Translations under genes and position numbers: made by a program | Notes under the pieces: model-generated | Database searches by the model: none | Told to the model about the DNA's origin: nothing | What the model saw: the letters and a program-made list of their open reading frames with translations, nothing else | NCBI RefSeq assembly: GCF_016745095.1 | Contig: NZ_CP067087.1 | Coordinates: forward strand, 872,501-936,500 | Source of the DNA: Croceicoccus sp. YJ47 | GTDB taxonomy: Bacteria; Pseudomonadota; Alphaproteobacteria; Sphingomonadales; Sphingomonadaceae | Length of the DNA: 64,000 nt | Direction of reading: 5' to 3' | In this document: positions 18,445-27,238 of the stretch, in pieces | Layout: each line of letters opens with the position of its first letter | How positions within the stretch are numbered: the stretch's first letter is position 1

Positions 18445-18933
18445 ATGTCGTTCGGCCTGAAACTCGACCGGATCGACCTGAAGATCCTCGCACGGCTTCA
18501 GGAATCGGGCCGCATCACGAATGTCGAACTCTCCGATGCGGTCGGTCTTTCGCCCAGCCCGTGCCTGACGCGGGTGAAGCGGCTGGAAAAGGCGGGCTAC
18601 ATCTCCGGCTATGGCGCGCAGATCGACCTCAAGAAATTCGGCGAATTCCTGACCGTCTTTACCGAGGTCACGCTGAGCGAACATCGCCGCGGCGACTTCA
18701 ACCGGTTCGAGAACCGCATCGTCAAGCTCGACGAGATCGTGGAATGCCATCTCGTCTCGGGCGGCTACGACTATCTGCTCAAATTCGTGACGCGGGGCGT
18801 TTCGCATTACCACTCGATCATCGAGGGCATGCTCGAAAACGATTACGGCATCGGCAAATATTTCAGCTATGTCGTGATCAAGAGCCCGTTCATCAAGCAC
18901 CAGTTCCCGATCGAAAGCCTGTTCGGCGAATAG
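18445..18933 (+). CDS. Lrp/AsnC family regulator (first of four)
   Basis: A 162-residue protein with an N-terminal helix-turn-helix (LDRIDLKILARLQESGRI to about 60, including SPSPCLTRVKRLEKAG) and a C-terminal RAM ligand-binding domain (about 70-150, with VECHLVSGGYDYLLKF). Such regulators form dimers or octamers that sense amino acids. Sequence is close to the gene at 30523-31008 (shared ending YPIDSLF/FPIESLF). It ends 4 bp before the convergent M20 gene. Confidence 0.9.
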   Translation: MSFGLKLDRIDLKILARLQESGRITNVELSDAVGLSPSPCLTRVKRLEKAGYISGYGAQIDLKKFGEFLTVFTEVTLSEHRRGDFNRFENRIVKLDEIVECHLVSGGYDYLLKFVTRGVSHYHSIIEGMLENDYGIGKYFSYVVIKSPFIKHQFPIESLFGE

Positions 18934-18936
18934 CGT

Positions 18937-20118
18937 TCAGCCCGCCCCCGGCGCGAGGTTTTGCCGCACGAGATTGGTGAACCAGGCCACCCCCGTCCCC
19001 GTGACCGCATCGTTGAAATCATAGTGCGGGTTGTGCAGCGCGGGCGAACCCTCGCCCGTACCCTGGCCGAGCCAGCAATAGGCGCCCGGCACGGCCTGCA
19101 GCATGAAAGAGAAATCTTCCGAGGTAAAAGCCGGTTCGGGCGCGGCCGATGCCGTGATGCCGGGGATCTGTGCTGCGGCATTTAGCGCCTTTTCCGCGCA
19201 AGCCTCGTCATTCACCGTCGCGGGATAGTACCGGTCGTAATCGAGATCGACGGTCACGCCGTGGCTCTTCGCAATGCCCGCCGCCATGTCGGCGACCGCC
19301 TGCTCGATCCTGTCGCGGATCTCGGGCGAAAAGGTCCGGGCGGTCCCCATGAGCCGCACCTCTGCCGGCAGGATATTGTGCGAAGTCCCGCCCTGCACCA
19401 TGGTCACCGAAACGACCGCTGCGTCAAAGGCGGGAACGCGGCGCGACACGATGGTATTGAGTTGCAGCACGAGATCGGCCGCCGCCACGAGCGCATCCGG
19501 CGTCTGATGCGGGAGAGCGGCGTGCCCGCCCTTGCCCCTGACGCCAATCGCGAACTTGTCCGCCGCCGCCATGATGGGGCCGGCCCGCGTCTGAAACTGT
19601 CCAGCGGGGAGGTCGGGCCAGTTGTGCAAGGCATAGACCGCATCACAGGGGAACCGTTGGAACAGGCCGTCCTCGATCATGCGCCGGGCGCCGGCCATGC
19701 CTTCCTCCGCGGGCTGAAAGATGAAATGGACGGTTCCATCGAAATCGACGGCATCGGCGATATGCCGCGCAGCACCCAGCAGCATCGCGGTATGGCCATC
19801 GTGGCCGCAGCCGTGGAACTTGCCGGGATGGATGCTGGCATGGTCCAGGCCCGTCTCTTCGTCAAAGCCCAGCGCGTCCATGTCCGCGCGCAGCCCGATG
19901 GTGCGGCCCGACGTGCCGCGGCGCAGCGTGCCCACCACGCCCGTGCCGCCGACATGTTCGGTGACGTCGATGCCGTATTCGCGCAACGCATCCGCGACGA
20001 TCGCCGCGGTGCGATGCTCTTCATAGGCGAGTTCGGGATGCCGGTGCAGATCCCGGCGGATCGCGGTAAGCTCGGGAACGATCCGGGCGATCGCATCGAT
20101 TTCGTCGAGATCCTGCAT
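18937..20118 (-). CDS. M20 family amidohydrolase (hippurate hydrolase-like)
   Basis: This 393-residue metallo-amidohydrolase has LRADMDALGFDEETG (about 70), the metal motif GCGHDGHTAMLLG (about 97), FQPAEEGMAGARRMIEDG (about 130, containing the catalytic glutamate) and a late metal ligand in AFTSEDFSFML. The family removes acyl groups from amino acids or splits small aromatic amides. It has no signal peptide and acts in the cytoplasm. It lies 62 bp downstream of an FAD amino-acid oxidase gene on the same strand, so the pair could release and then oxidise an amino acid. Confidence 0.9.
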   Translation of the reverse strand: MQDLDEIDAIARIVPELTAIRRDLHRHPELAYEEHRTAAIVADALREYGIDVTEHVGGTGVVGTLRRGTSGRTIGLRADMDALGFDEETGLDHASIHPGKFHGCGHDGHTAMLLGAARHIADAVDFDGTVHFIFQPAEEGMAGARRMIEDGLFQRFPCDAVYALHNWPDLPAGQFQTRAGPIMAAADKFAIGVRGKGGHAALPHQTPDALVAAADLVLQLNTIVSRRVPAFDAAVVSVTMVQGGTSHNILPAEVRLMGTARTFSPEIRDRIEQAVADMAAGIAKSHGVTVDLDYDRYYPATVNDEACAEKALNAAAQIPGITASAAPEPAFTSEDFSFMLQAVPGAYCWLGQGTGEGSPALHNPHYDFNDAVTGTGVAWFTNLVRQNLAPGAG

Positions 20119-20180
20119 GGCATTTCCTTAAAGACAACGGGCCCTGACCATAGCGGCCCTTCAACGCGGCGGACAACCGC

Positions 20181-21500
20181 TCAGAGCGAGCCCACCTCGA
20201 TCTTCGATCCATCCGCAAAGCGATTGACCCTGAACGCGACAGGATCGACGCAAGGGTCGGCATCGGTCGCAAGGTCGACCGCCAGCGTCGCGATCCCCGG
20301 ACCGAGGCCGAAGCCATGGCCCGAACTGCCCGCCGCCACCACGAGCCCGCCAATATCGGTTTTCGAGATCACCGGCACGGCATCGGGCGTGGAATCGATA
20401 TAGGCGCCCCAGGCGTGATCGACGTCCACCCCGCCGATGTCGGGATAAGTCTGCTGCACGTTGCGGATCATCTCGTCGATCAGCTTTTGCTTCGGCGCCG
20501 GGTCGAGGACGCGGCATTTTTCGAAGATCGTCGGATCGTTGCTCACCATCGCCTGCAGCGAATCCGGCCCCTTGAAGAACGATCCGCTCACCGACAGGTT
20601 CACCGCTTTCAACCGTTCGATGAATTGCGGCATGAACTCGCGGGCATAGCGTATGCCCCTGGGTGTCACCTCGAGCGTGGCCTTCCCGCTGATCGCGATG
20701 GTGTAGCTCCCATCGAGGCGGCGGGTCATGGCGAAATCCGGGCAGTAAAGCACCTCGCCAAGGTTCGCCATCGGCTTCGTGCGCAGCGCGGTCTGCCGCA
20801 CGCACGCCTGCGGAAAACGCACGCCCACCGGCCGGACGAAGCGCGAGGCCCACGCTCCGCCGGCGCACACGACGGCCTGCGTCCGGATCCGGCCCTTCTC
20901 CGTGACGACCGCGGCGACGCGTCCGTTTTCCAGCTCCAGCGAACGGGCCGCGCAATCCTGGTGAATGGTTGCGCCAAACTTGCGCGCGCCTTCGCCGATC
21001 ACCGGCACGGACAGTTCGGGCGAGCCCCTGCCATCGGCGACGGAGTGCACCCCGCCTATCCATTTGCGCTTGTTTTCCGGGATCAGCGCGGCGGCCTCGG
21101 CACCGGTGAGCATGTGGGTATCGACGTTGAATTCTTCGGCGACCGGGCGCCACGCGGCCCAGCCGGCGAGCTGTTTCTCGTCATCGGTGGCATAGACGAG
21201 GCCCGTGCGGCGAAAGCCGACATCCGACCCGATCTCGCCATTGAACGCATCCCAGAGGCGGAGCGAAAGAATCGCCAGCGGCATTTCGCGCCGGTCGCGG
21301 TTCTGCTGTCGGCACCAGCCCCATGTGCGGCTCGACTGTTCGCAGCCCAGATAGCCTTTTTCGACCAGGGCAACCGAATGGCCGCGCTGCGCCAGGTAAT
21401 AGGCGGCGCAGGTGCCGATGATGCCGCCCCCGACGACGACGACGTCCACAGCCTCGGGAAGGGTTTCATCGCTGTCGATGCGCTTGATCGCAGGGTTCAT
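20181..21500 (-). CDS. FAD-dependent amino-acid oxidoreductase (DAO family), paralog 1
   Basis: A 439-residue flavoprotein with the dinucleotide motif VVVVGGGIIGTCAAYYLAQ (about 20-38) and the conserved block CEQSSRTWGWCRQQNRD (about 53-70). The C-terminal FAD site is SSGHGFGLGPGIATLAVD (about 400). It is a clear paralog of the gene at 37920-39242: the same start IDSDETLP, the same WGWCRQQNRD block and the same substrate-domain layout. DAO relatives oxidise D-amino acids, N-methyl amino acids or opines to keto acids. I chose the ATG at 21500 because the upstream in-frame extension to 21917 runs through unlike sequence and the paralog also starts there. It precedes the M20 amidohydrolase in one operon. 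Confidence 0.88.
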   Translation of the reverse strand: MNPAIKRIDSDETLPEAVDVVVVGGGIIGTCAAYYLAQRGHSVALVEKGYLGCEQSSRTWGWCRQQNRDRREMPLAILSLRLWDAFNGEIGSDVGFRRTGLVYATDDEKQLAGWAAWRPVAEEFNVDTHMLTGAEAAALIPENKRKWIGGVHSVADGRGSPELSVPVIGEGARKFGATIHQDCAARSLELENGRVAAVVTEKGRIRTQAVVCAGGAWASRFVRPVGVRFPQACVRQTALRTKPMANLGEVLYCPDFAMTRRLDGSYTIAISGKATLEVTPRGIRYAREFMPQFIERLKAVNLSVSGSFFKGPDSLQAMVSNDPTIFEKCRVLDPAPKQKLIDEMIRNVQQTYPDIGGVDVDHAWGAYIDSTPDAVPVISKTDIGGLVVAAGSSGHGFGLGPGIATLAVDLATDADPCVDPVAFRVNRFADGSKIEVGSL

Positions 21501-21636
21501 CGGATATTCTGATCCTCGCTGGTCCGGGGGGTCTGTCGATGGGGCGATGCCTGATGGGTTGGCAGGTTCGTCGCGACATATTCCACCGTTTCGAATGCGA
21601 AATCGGCATGTTTGCCAAGCTGGCCCGCGACACGGA

Positions 21637-22329
21637 TCAAAAGAAGAACCCTCCCCCGACGAGAAAGCGGGTCGCATCGGGCCGATCGCCCGCAGTCTGC
21701 GCAATGTCGCGCGACCTGCCGAGCAGGCGTTCATGGACGCCGCCGACATACACGTTGAAGACCGGCCCGACCGACTGCCGCAAACGCACGGCAACCTGCA
21801 CGTCGCTGAACCCGCCCGCCGTATCCTCGCGCGCGATGTCCTGCGCCGCCCAGCCGAGCCCCACGCGCGGCTCCAGTGTGAGCGCGGCATTGACCGACAC
21901 CGATGCCAGCACCTCACCCGCCCCGGTCACATCGCCGTCCTGCGAGATGAAGAGGAAATGCTCGCCCGCCAGAATCGCATTGAAGGTGTGGGTGACGGCA
22001 AAACTCGCATAGGAAAGGTCGCGGCCGGGCCGAAAATCATGCCGGGCCCCCGCCATCAGCGTCGTGCTGCCATTGGGCATATAGGCGAAGAGCGCCTGGC
22101 TCGTCACGGCATGCACGTTGAAATGGATCGAATCGTGCCCGCCTTCGGTCATCAGCACCCCGGCAAATTCATCCCCCGCGACGGTGATCGCGGAATCGAA
22201 CAGGAAGGGATCGTCACCCTTTCCCTCCTGTACCTCGAACAGGTCGAGTTCCGTCGTCACGGTCTGGCCCATCGCCGGAACTGCCAACATGCAACTGACG
22301 CAAAGCGCAGCGATCAGGATCCTGTTCAT
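21637..22329 (-). CDS. copB: CopB-like copper resistance outer-membrane protein
   Basis: A 230-residue protein with signal peptide (MNRILIAALCVSCMLAVPAM, cleavage before Q). The mature part is a CopB-type barrel: LDLFEVQEGKGDDPFLFDSA, then repeated beta strands (ATLMAGARHDFRPGRD-like, LEPRVGLGWAAQD, SDVQVAVRLRQSVGP, VYVGGVHERLLG), ending in GGGFFF. CopB usually follows CopA, the multicopper oxidase; none is seen here, and the methionine/histidine-rich N-terminal region of classical CopB is missing, so it is a short form. CopC, CopD and a metal-sensing sigma system lie 1 to 3 kb away. Confidence 0.75.
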   Translation of the reverse strand: MNRILIAALCVSCMLAVPAMGQTVTTELDLFEVQEGKGDDPFLFDSAITVAGDEFAGVLMTEGGHDSIHFNVHAVTSQALFAYMPNGSTTLMAGARHDFRPGRDLSYASFAVTHTFNAILAGEHFLFISQDGDVTGAGEVLASVSVNAALTLEPRVGLGWAAQDIAREDTAGGFSDVQVAVRLRQSVGPVFNVYVGGVHERLLGRSRDIAQTAGDRPDATRFLVGGGFFF

Positions 22330-23061
22330 CGCCCAAAGATGGCGGGTTTTTCAGGCAGATAATCCTGTTCTTAATGGTGCACCGACCCGGATTGTGCCGT
22401 CAAACCGCCGATCCGTGGCGCATTTTTTCAAGACCTGGAATCTGCCTCCGACCAAAGCCGCCGTCCGGTCATCTTGCCCCCATGCGCATGCACGGTTCGG
22501 ACATGATGTATGAGGCGCACCCCGCCTCTCGCTTCGAATGCGGGAACGCGCTTCATGCGTCAGGCCCATGTCATGTGCGGCGGCGGCGCGGCGGCGCCCG
22601 TCACGCACAGCGCAAGGGACGCGCACGCGATCGCTGCAAAAATCGCGCGTCATTGGCGGGACCGTGCCGGACGGCTTCGACTGGCATTCGCATGAATGTG
22701 CCGACGCGTAGCAATGGGTTGCTACAGATGTGCCCGGACCCGCCGTCTCCACGGCAAGGACCCTTGCCGCCCGTCTCTGAGCATCGCGGACAGCCTCTTC
22801 AGCGTATTGAGCGCGGCGGGCCGGATACCCCGCCCTTCGCTCGGGAGGATGAGTGACGCAGGCCGCCGCGCCGCAGACACCGCCAGCGCGAAGGGCAGCC
22901 CACATGTCGCCGCCGCGGTCACGCGATGGGCGCGCCTTTGCACCCCGACCGGACGGGGCGACCGCGCTAGTGCGGAAGGGAACTTGCCGCACCCGCCGAT
23001 CAAAACGGGAAGCAAGCAGCACGGCACATCGGGGCGATAACACCCCGCACCCGCTGCGCCG
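22330..23061. other. 732-bp intergenic region, no gene supported
   Basis: Only frames without family resemblance are present on both strands. The side near 22330 should carry the copB promoter. Confidence 0.45.
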
Positions 23062-23628
23062 TCATCCCTCGTGCAGCTGTTCGGAAAGCTTCGCGCGGGC
23101 ACGATAGATCCAGGTTTCGACCGCCTTGCGATTGATGCCCAGCACGTCGGCCGCATCGGCCTGGCTCATCCCCTCCAGCGTGCAGAGAAGCAGCGGCTCG
23201 CGCAGCTTTGCAGGGAGGGCCGCCAAGGCCGTGCGGATCCTCTCGACCTGCTGTGCCGAGGAGGTGGCGGCCTCCGGATCGGGCGCATCGTCGGCGAGCG
23301 GCAATGCATCGTCCAGCGGCGCGGCAAAGGTGAAGAAGCGGCGCACCGCCCGCTTGCGCGCCCAGTCACGGCACTTGTTGACCGCGATGGCGAGCAGCCA
23401 TGTGCGGAAATTGCGCGCCGGGTCGAAGCGGTGCAGCGCGGCAAAGGCCGACACGAAGCATTCCTGCGTGATGTCGAGCGCCTCGCCCTCGTCACGCACA
23501 TGACCCCGGACATAGCGGAATACCGCGTCGCGGTGCTCCTGCATCAACCAGCCGAAGCCTGCCTGCCGTCCGCGCAGCGCCGCCGCCACGGCCTCTGTGT
23601 CGTCTGCGAATGGGGGCGTCGCGGGCAC
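23062..23628 (-). CDS. ECF RNA polymerase sigma factor (CnrH-like)
   Basis: This 188-residue protein has sigma region 2 (VFRYVRGHVRDEGEALDITQ, about 38-60) and region 4 (LPAKLREPLLLCTLEGMSQA, then ADVLGINRKAVETWIYRARA, about 140-182). It lies 6 bp after a periplasmic metal-sensor gene, itself coupled to a short membrane anti-sigma gene, so the three form a Y-X-H set as in cnr/ncc systems. The sigma would direct transcription when metal binds the periplasmic sensor. Copper genes copC and copD lie divergently next to it, suggesting copper rather than cobalt or nickel as signal, but this is inferred from context. Confidence 0.88.
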   Translation of the reverse strand: MPATPPFADDTEAVAAALRGRQAGFGWLMQEHRDAVFRYVRGHVRDEGEALDITQECFVSAFAALHRFDPARNFRTWLLAIAVNKCRDWARKRAVRRFFTFAAPLDDALPLADDAPDPEAATSSAQQVERIRTALAALPAKLREPLLLCTLEGMSQADAADVLGINRKAVETWIYRARAKLSEQLHEG

Positions 23629-23634
23629 GACCGG

Positions 23635-24078
23635 CTAGTCTTGTGCCGGTTCGATCAGCACCTCGGCGACCGCCTTGTCGAAGACCGTCGCCTGCTCGGG
23701 CCGGAGGACTGCCCGCATGGCGAAGACATGGCTCAGCGTCGCCTTTTGCAGGTCGCCCATCGCCATGTGCGAACGATCCACCGCCCGCTCTACCGCGGGA
23801 CCATACTGATGTTCGCGCACCATCGCCTGTGCAAGCTCGCGATTGGCGGCGGAAAGCTCGGCCTCCAGCGCTTCGCGCTCCGCCGCGAATTTCGTCTCCA
23901 GACGGTCGATCGCGCGGTCCTGTTCGGGATCGAGGCGCAGTTCCTCGTGCATGATCGCGTGGAGCCGCCCGCCCCCGCCGCCGTCGCGCGTCGGCAAACC
24001 CTGCGCGATCCACAGCGCGGCCAGTGCGGCGACCACCGCGACCACGGCCACCAGCGCATAGCGCATCGCCGCGCGCAT
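23635..24078 (-). CDS. Periplasmic heavy-metal sensor (CnrX-like)
   Basis: A 147-residue protein anchored by one N-terminal membrane helix (YALVAVVAVVAALAALWIAQ, about 6-25), with a helical periplasmic part. In it, HAIMHEELRLDPEQDRAID and the following LETKFAAERE form the metal-sensor helices, and RSHMAMGDLQ carries another His and Met pair. The family includes CnrX and Spy/CpxP-like proteins. It binds metal and signals to the anti-sigma factor. Its start overlaps the anti-sigma stop (TGATG), and it ends 6 bp before the sigma gene. Confidence 0.82.
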   Translation of the reverse strand: MRAAMRYALVAVVAVVAALAALWIAQGLPTRDGGGGGRLHAIMHEELRLDPEQDRAIDRLETKFAAEREALEAELSAANRELAQAMVREHQYGPAVERAVDRSHMAMGDLQKATLSHVFAMRAVLRPEQATVFDKAVAEVLIEPAQD

Positions 24079-24335
24079 CAGCCGTACAGAAGGTGCGACG
24101 GCGCCGTCATCGGCACGCCGAGAAGCGGCTCGTCGGAAACCGGCGCCCCCCTGTCGAGCCCCAGCGCCAGCCCCGCCGACGCCGCGATGCACGCGGCCAG
24201 CATCATCCCGCGGCGCGTGAAGTCGCGTTCCCGCCGTGCGGACAGCCCGTCCATGACCGCGGCGTCGATGCCGGCCAGCCCGGCGGGGACATCGTCATCC
24301 CGCAGCGATTCCAGCATGATGTCGATCCGGTCCAT
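24078..24335 (-). CDS. Short membrane anti-sigma factor (CnrY-like)
   Basis: An 85-residue protein with a cytoplasmic N-terminal part (MDRIDIMLESLRDDDVP, helical, proposed to hold the sigma factor), one membrane helix (GMMLAACIAASAGLALGL, about 43-60) and a short periplasmic tail. Size and layout fit CnrY. It is first in the set and its stop codon overlaps the sensor's ATG. The family call rests mostly on size, layout and neighbours, since such anti-sigma factors vary a lot. Confidence 0.7.
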   Translation of the reverse strand: MDRIDIMLESLRDDDVPAGLAGIDAAVMDGLSARRERDFTRRGMMLAACIAASAGLALGLDRGAPVSDEPLLGVPMTAPSHLLYG

Positions 24336-24545
24336 ATCTCGTGCCCTTCAATTTTCGCTCACTGTCCATACGCGAAGCGCGCAAGATTCCCTCACCCCCG
24401 ATGCCGAAAAATTATTGCGCCGCATGTTTTTCGCCGCATTTTTTTCGAGGGATCGGCCGCCCGCCCGCGTATCATATCATGTGCCCGGCCACGAAAGCCG
24501 CTGTCGGCACGGCCTGCAACCCGTGTTTTTCAAGAAGGACGTCCC

Positions 24546-24920
24546 ATGAAATTCCTCATCGCCCCCCTCGCGCTTGTCGCCGCTCTTGCCGCGCCGATGA
24601 CCGCCATGGCCCATCCCCGTCTGGTTTCGGCCACCCCGGCTGCCGAGGCGACGGTGTCCAAGCCCACGACGCTGAGCCTGACATTCTCCGAAGATCTCGT
24701 CGCGCCGCTGTCGGGGGTCGAACTGACCATGACCGGAATGCCGCGCATGGCCAATCACAAGCCGATGCCGGTGAAGGGCTTCGAAACGAAGATCTCGGGC
24801 AAGACCATGATGGTTTCGCTTCCGCGCGCTTTGCCCGCGGGCACCTATCTGTTGAGCTGGCACGTCGTGGCGGCGGATCAGCACCGCATCGAAGGCAAGC
24901 ATAGCTTCACCGTCAAGTAA
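24546..24920 (+). CDS. copC: Copper resistance protein CopC
   Basis: A 124-residue periplasmic copper carrier. The signal peptide (about residues 1-22) is followed by the typical mature start AHPRLVSATPAAEATV, whose first histidine is the Cu(II) ligand. LSLTFSEDLVAPLSGVEL and the C-terminal SWHVVAADQHRIEGKHSFTV supply further His ligands. CopC passes copper to or from CopD, encoded 20 bp downstream. The start is the ATG at 24546. Divergent from the sigma/sensor operon; the 210-bp region between likely carries promoters for both. Confidence 0.93.
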   Translation: MKFLIAPLALVAALAAPMTAMAHPRLVSATPAAEATVSKPTTLSLTFSEDLVAPLSGVELTMTGMPRMANHKPMPVKGFETKISGKTMMVSLPRALPAGTYLLSWHVVAADQHRIEGKHSFTVK

Positions 24921-24940
24921 GCCGCAGGGGAGCGCGCCAC

Positions 24941-25813
24941 ATGGACGATACGAACGTGATCCTGGCGCGCTCCGCGCTCTATATCATCGGGCTTTGCCTT
25001 GCCGGCGTGCCCCTTTACCTGCGCATTTCGGGCCGGACACGGGTCGGCGGTACGGCGCGTCTGGGCCTTGGCCTTGGCGCCGTTGCCGCCGCCGCCGCCG
25101 CGGCGTGGTGGGCCGCGTCCAGCATCGCGGCCATGGCCGCAACGCCGCTTGGCGATCTCGATTATGCGACCTTTTCCGTCGTCGCCGATGCGACGCCCAT
25201 CGGCCCGGTGCTCAAGGCGCGGCTCGCGGCCTGTTTGGGCGTGTTGCTGCTCGCCGCGCTCTATCCGCGGACATTGTGGCTGGGGCTGATGGCCAGCGTC
25301 ATCTCGATCGCGGGGGCGTGGACCGGGCATGCCGGCGCCGCCGAAGGCACGGCCGGCGACATTCAGCGCGCGTTTGACGCCGTCCATCTGGTCGCCGCGT
25401 CGGTCTGGGTCGGGGCGCTTCTCGTGTTTCTAGGCTCGGTGGCGCGGCCCGGCATCGGATCGGCGCCGCGCACGAAGGCCGTCGCGCGGCTCGAGGCATT
25501 TGCGACGACCGGCACGATCGTCGTTGCGGCCCTGGCCATCACCGGCGCGATCAATGGCTGGCTGATCGCGCGGCACGGTTTCGCCCTCGACAGCCGGTGG
25601 TCGCTTTTGCTGATCGCGAAGCTGGTGCTTTTTGGTGCAATGCTCGGTCTCGCCAGTCTCAACCGCTGGAAGCTGACGCCCGCCTACCGATCGGGCGAAG
25701 CGGGTGCGGAGCGCAGGCTGGCGGTGTCGCTGAGTTTCGAGACGGCGTGCGCCTTTGCGATCTTCATCCTCGTTGCGATCATCGGGCTGAGCGATCCCGG
25801 CATCGTTTCCTGA
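24941..25813 (+). CDS. copD: Copper resistance / import membrane protein CopD
   Basis: A 290-residue inner-membrane protein with about eight hydrophobic helices. The CopD domain lies in the second half (from VHLVAASVWVGALLVFLG, about 145, to the C-terminus), and a conserved histidine in VHLVAASVWVG is typical. It works with CopC to move copper across the inner membrane. The start follows AGGGGAG. A strong hairpin lies 15 bp after the stop. Confidence 0.9.
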   Translation: MDDTNVILARSALYIIGLCLAGVPLYLRISGRTRVGGTARLGLGLGAVAAAAAAAWWAASSIAAMAATPLGDLDYATFSVVADATPIGPVLKARLAACLGVLLLAALYPRTLWLGLMASVISIAGAWTGHAGAAEGTAGDIQRAFDAVHLVAASVWVGALLVFLGSVARPGIGSAPRTKAVARLEAFATTGTIVVAALAITGAINGWLIARHGFALDSRWSLLLIAKLVLFGAMLGLASLNRWKLTPAYRSGEAGAERRLAVSLSFETACAFAIFILVAIIGLSDPGIVS

Positions 25814-25828
25814 GCGTCGGCCAAGAAA

Positions 25829-25859
25829 ACGGGGCCGGATCATCGCGATCCGGCCCCGT
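25829..25859. terminator. Bidirectional terminator between copD and the phospho-lyase gene
   Basis: A 13-bp perfect stem (ACGGGGCCGGATC / GATCCGGCCCCGT) with a 5-base loop. On the minus strand it is followed by GTTTTCTT, so it terminates the aminotransferase operon well; on the plus strand the T run is weak. Confidence 0.85.
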
Positions 25860-25903
25860 CCTTCATGCACAGCGGCGGTTTGCTCTAGAGCGGCGGGCCG
25901 ACG

Positions 25904-27238
25904 CTAGCCGTTCGAACTTTCCAGCGCCTGATCCAGCACGTCGACGAACAGGTCCACGTTCTCCCGCGTGAAGACGAGCGGCGGGCGGATCTTCAGGATA
26001 TTGTGGTACATGCCCGCGATGCTGATCAGCACGCCGTTTTCGCGCATCGCGTTCACCACCTGCGTCGCGCGCTTCGGATCGTAGCCGCCCGTCTCCCGGT
26101 CGGTGACGATGTCGGCACCGACGAACAGGCCCGCGCCGCGCACGTTGCCCAGGTTCTCGTGCTTGTCGCGCAGGGCTTCCACCTTGCTCAGCAGGTAGGC
26201 CCCGGTGTCGCGCGCATTGTCCATGATGGCATCGCGCTTAATGACTTTCAGCACCGCCGCCGCCGCCGCACACGACACCGCGTTACCGGCGAAGGTGTTG
26301 AAATAGCGTGAGCTTTTGCCGAATTGTTCGACAACGTCGTGACGCGTCAGCAGCCCGGCGATGGGCTGGCCGTTGCCCATGGGCTTGCCCACGGTGACGA
26401 TGTCGGGATCGACGCCGTGGCGCTGAAAACCCCACATCGTGTCGCCGGTGCGGCCGAAACCGGGCTGCACCTCGTCGGCCACGAATAGGCCGCCGGCCTT
26501 GCGGATCGCCTCTGCCGCACCCTTCAGGAAACCGGCCTCTTCGGGCAGGATCCCGTCGCTCGTGAACAGCGTGTCGACGATCAGCATGCAGGGCTTGATC
26601 CCGTGGCGCTGCAGATCGGCGATCGCCGCCTCGACATCGGCCTGGAACCGTTCGGCGGTGTTGGGGCCATAGCGATAGCCAGCCGGGGCCCGCACGCAGC
26701 GGACATGCGCACCCAGCGGCACGCCCTGGCCCAGCGTGGCCGAGAACTTCGACACCGCGTCGGTGATGCCGTGATAGGCCATTTCGGTGATGATGACGCC
26801 GGTGCCGCCGGTGCGGACCTGCGCGATGCGATAGGCAAGATCGTTCGCCTCGCTGCCCGAACCGGTCAGCATCATGTGCGAAAGGTCGCTGCCCGGAACC
26901 GTCGCCAGCATGCTTTCGGCCAGTTCCAGGATCGTCTCGTGGATGTAGCGGGTGTTGGTGCACAGCGTCGCCACCTGCTGCTGGATCGCCTCCACCACGT
27001 CGGGCTGGCAATGGCCGAGCGAGACGACATTGTTGTAGGTGTCGAGATAGGCGCGCCCGTCGGGATCGTAGAGCCACACACCCTCGCCCCGCACGAAATG
27101 CAGCGGTTTTTGATACATCAGGCGATAGGCCGGGCCGAGCAGGCGGTTGCGCTCCTCGATCAGACGCAGCTTGTCGTCTTCAAGCTCGACCTCGCCCGGA
27201 ACGAAAGCGTTGTGGGAAGATACGTCGATCACGTTCAT
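25904..27238 (-). CDS. Class III PLP enzyme, phospho-lyase-like (ethanolamine-phosphate / phosphohydroxylysine lyase type)
   Basis: A 444-residue class III fold PLP protein. The cofactor lysine is in VTVGKPMGNGQPIAG (about 282). This GKPxGNG form is typical of the AGXT2L / phospho-lyase branch rather than of true transaminases; FVADEVQPGFGRTGD (about 255) precedes it. The start is the ATG at 27238, whose A is shared with the stop of the kinase gene upstream (TGATG), so the two are made together. Kinase plus phospho-lyase is the pair used for hydroxylysine breakdown in animals: the kinase phosphorylates a hydroxyl group next to an amine and the lyase eliminates phosphate and ammonia to give an aldehyde. 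The exact substrate here is inferred. Confidence 0.85.
   Translation of the reverse strand: MNVIDVSSHNAFVPGEVELEDDKLRLIEERNRLLGPAYRLMYQKPLHFVRGEGVWLYDPDGRAYLDTYNNVVSLGHCQPDVVEAIQQQVATLCTNTRYIHETILELAESMLATVPGSDLSHMMLTGSGSEANDLAYRIAQVRTGGTGVIITEMAYHGITDAVSKFSATLGQGVPLGAHVRCVRAPAGYRYGPNTAERFQADVEAAIADLQRHGIKPCMLIVDTLFTSDGILPEEAGFLKGAAEAIRKAGGLFVADEVQPGFGRTGDTMWGFQRHGVDPDIVTVGKPMGNGQPIAGLLTRHDVVEQFGKSSRYFNTFAGNAVSCAAAAAVLKVIKRDAIMDNARDTGAYLLSKVEALRDKHENLGNVRGAGLFVGADIVTDRETGGYDPKRATQVVNAMRENGVLISIAGMYHNILKIRPPLVFTRENVDLFVDVLDQALESSNG

Noticed and set aside
22351-23043. Possible 230-residue protein in the gap between copB and the sigma gene
   Set aside because: Composition is arginine- and alanine-rich without motifs, competing frames exist on both strands, and there is no ribosome site.
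23062-24335. A nickel/cobalt cnr resistance locus
   Set aside because: The YXH regulatory set is present, but no CnrCBA efflux pump exists in the window and the neighbours are copper genes.
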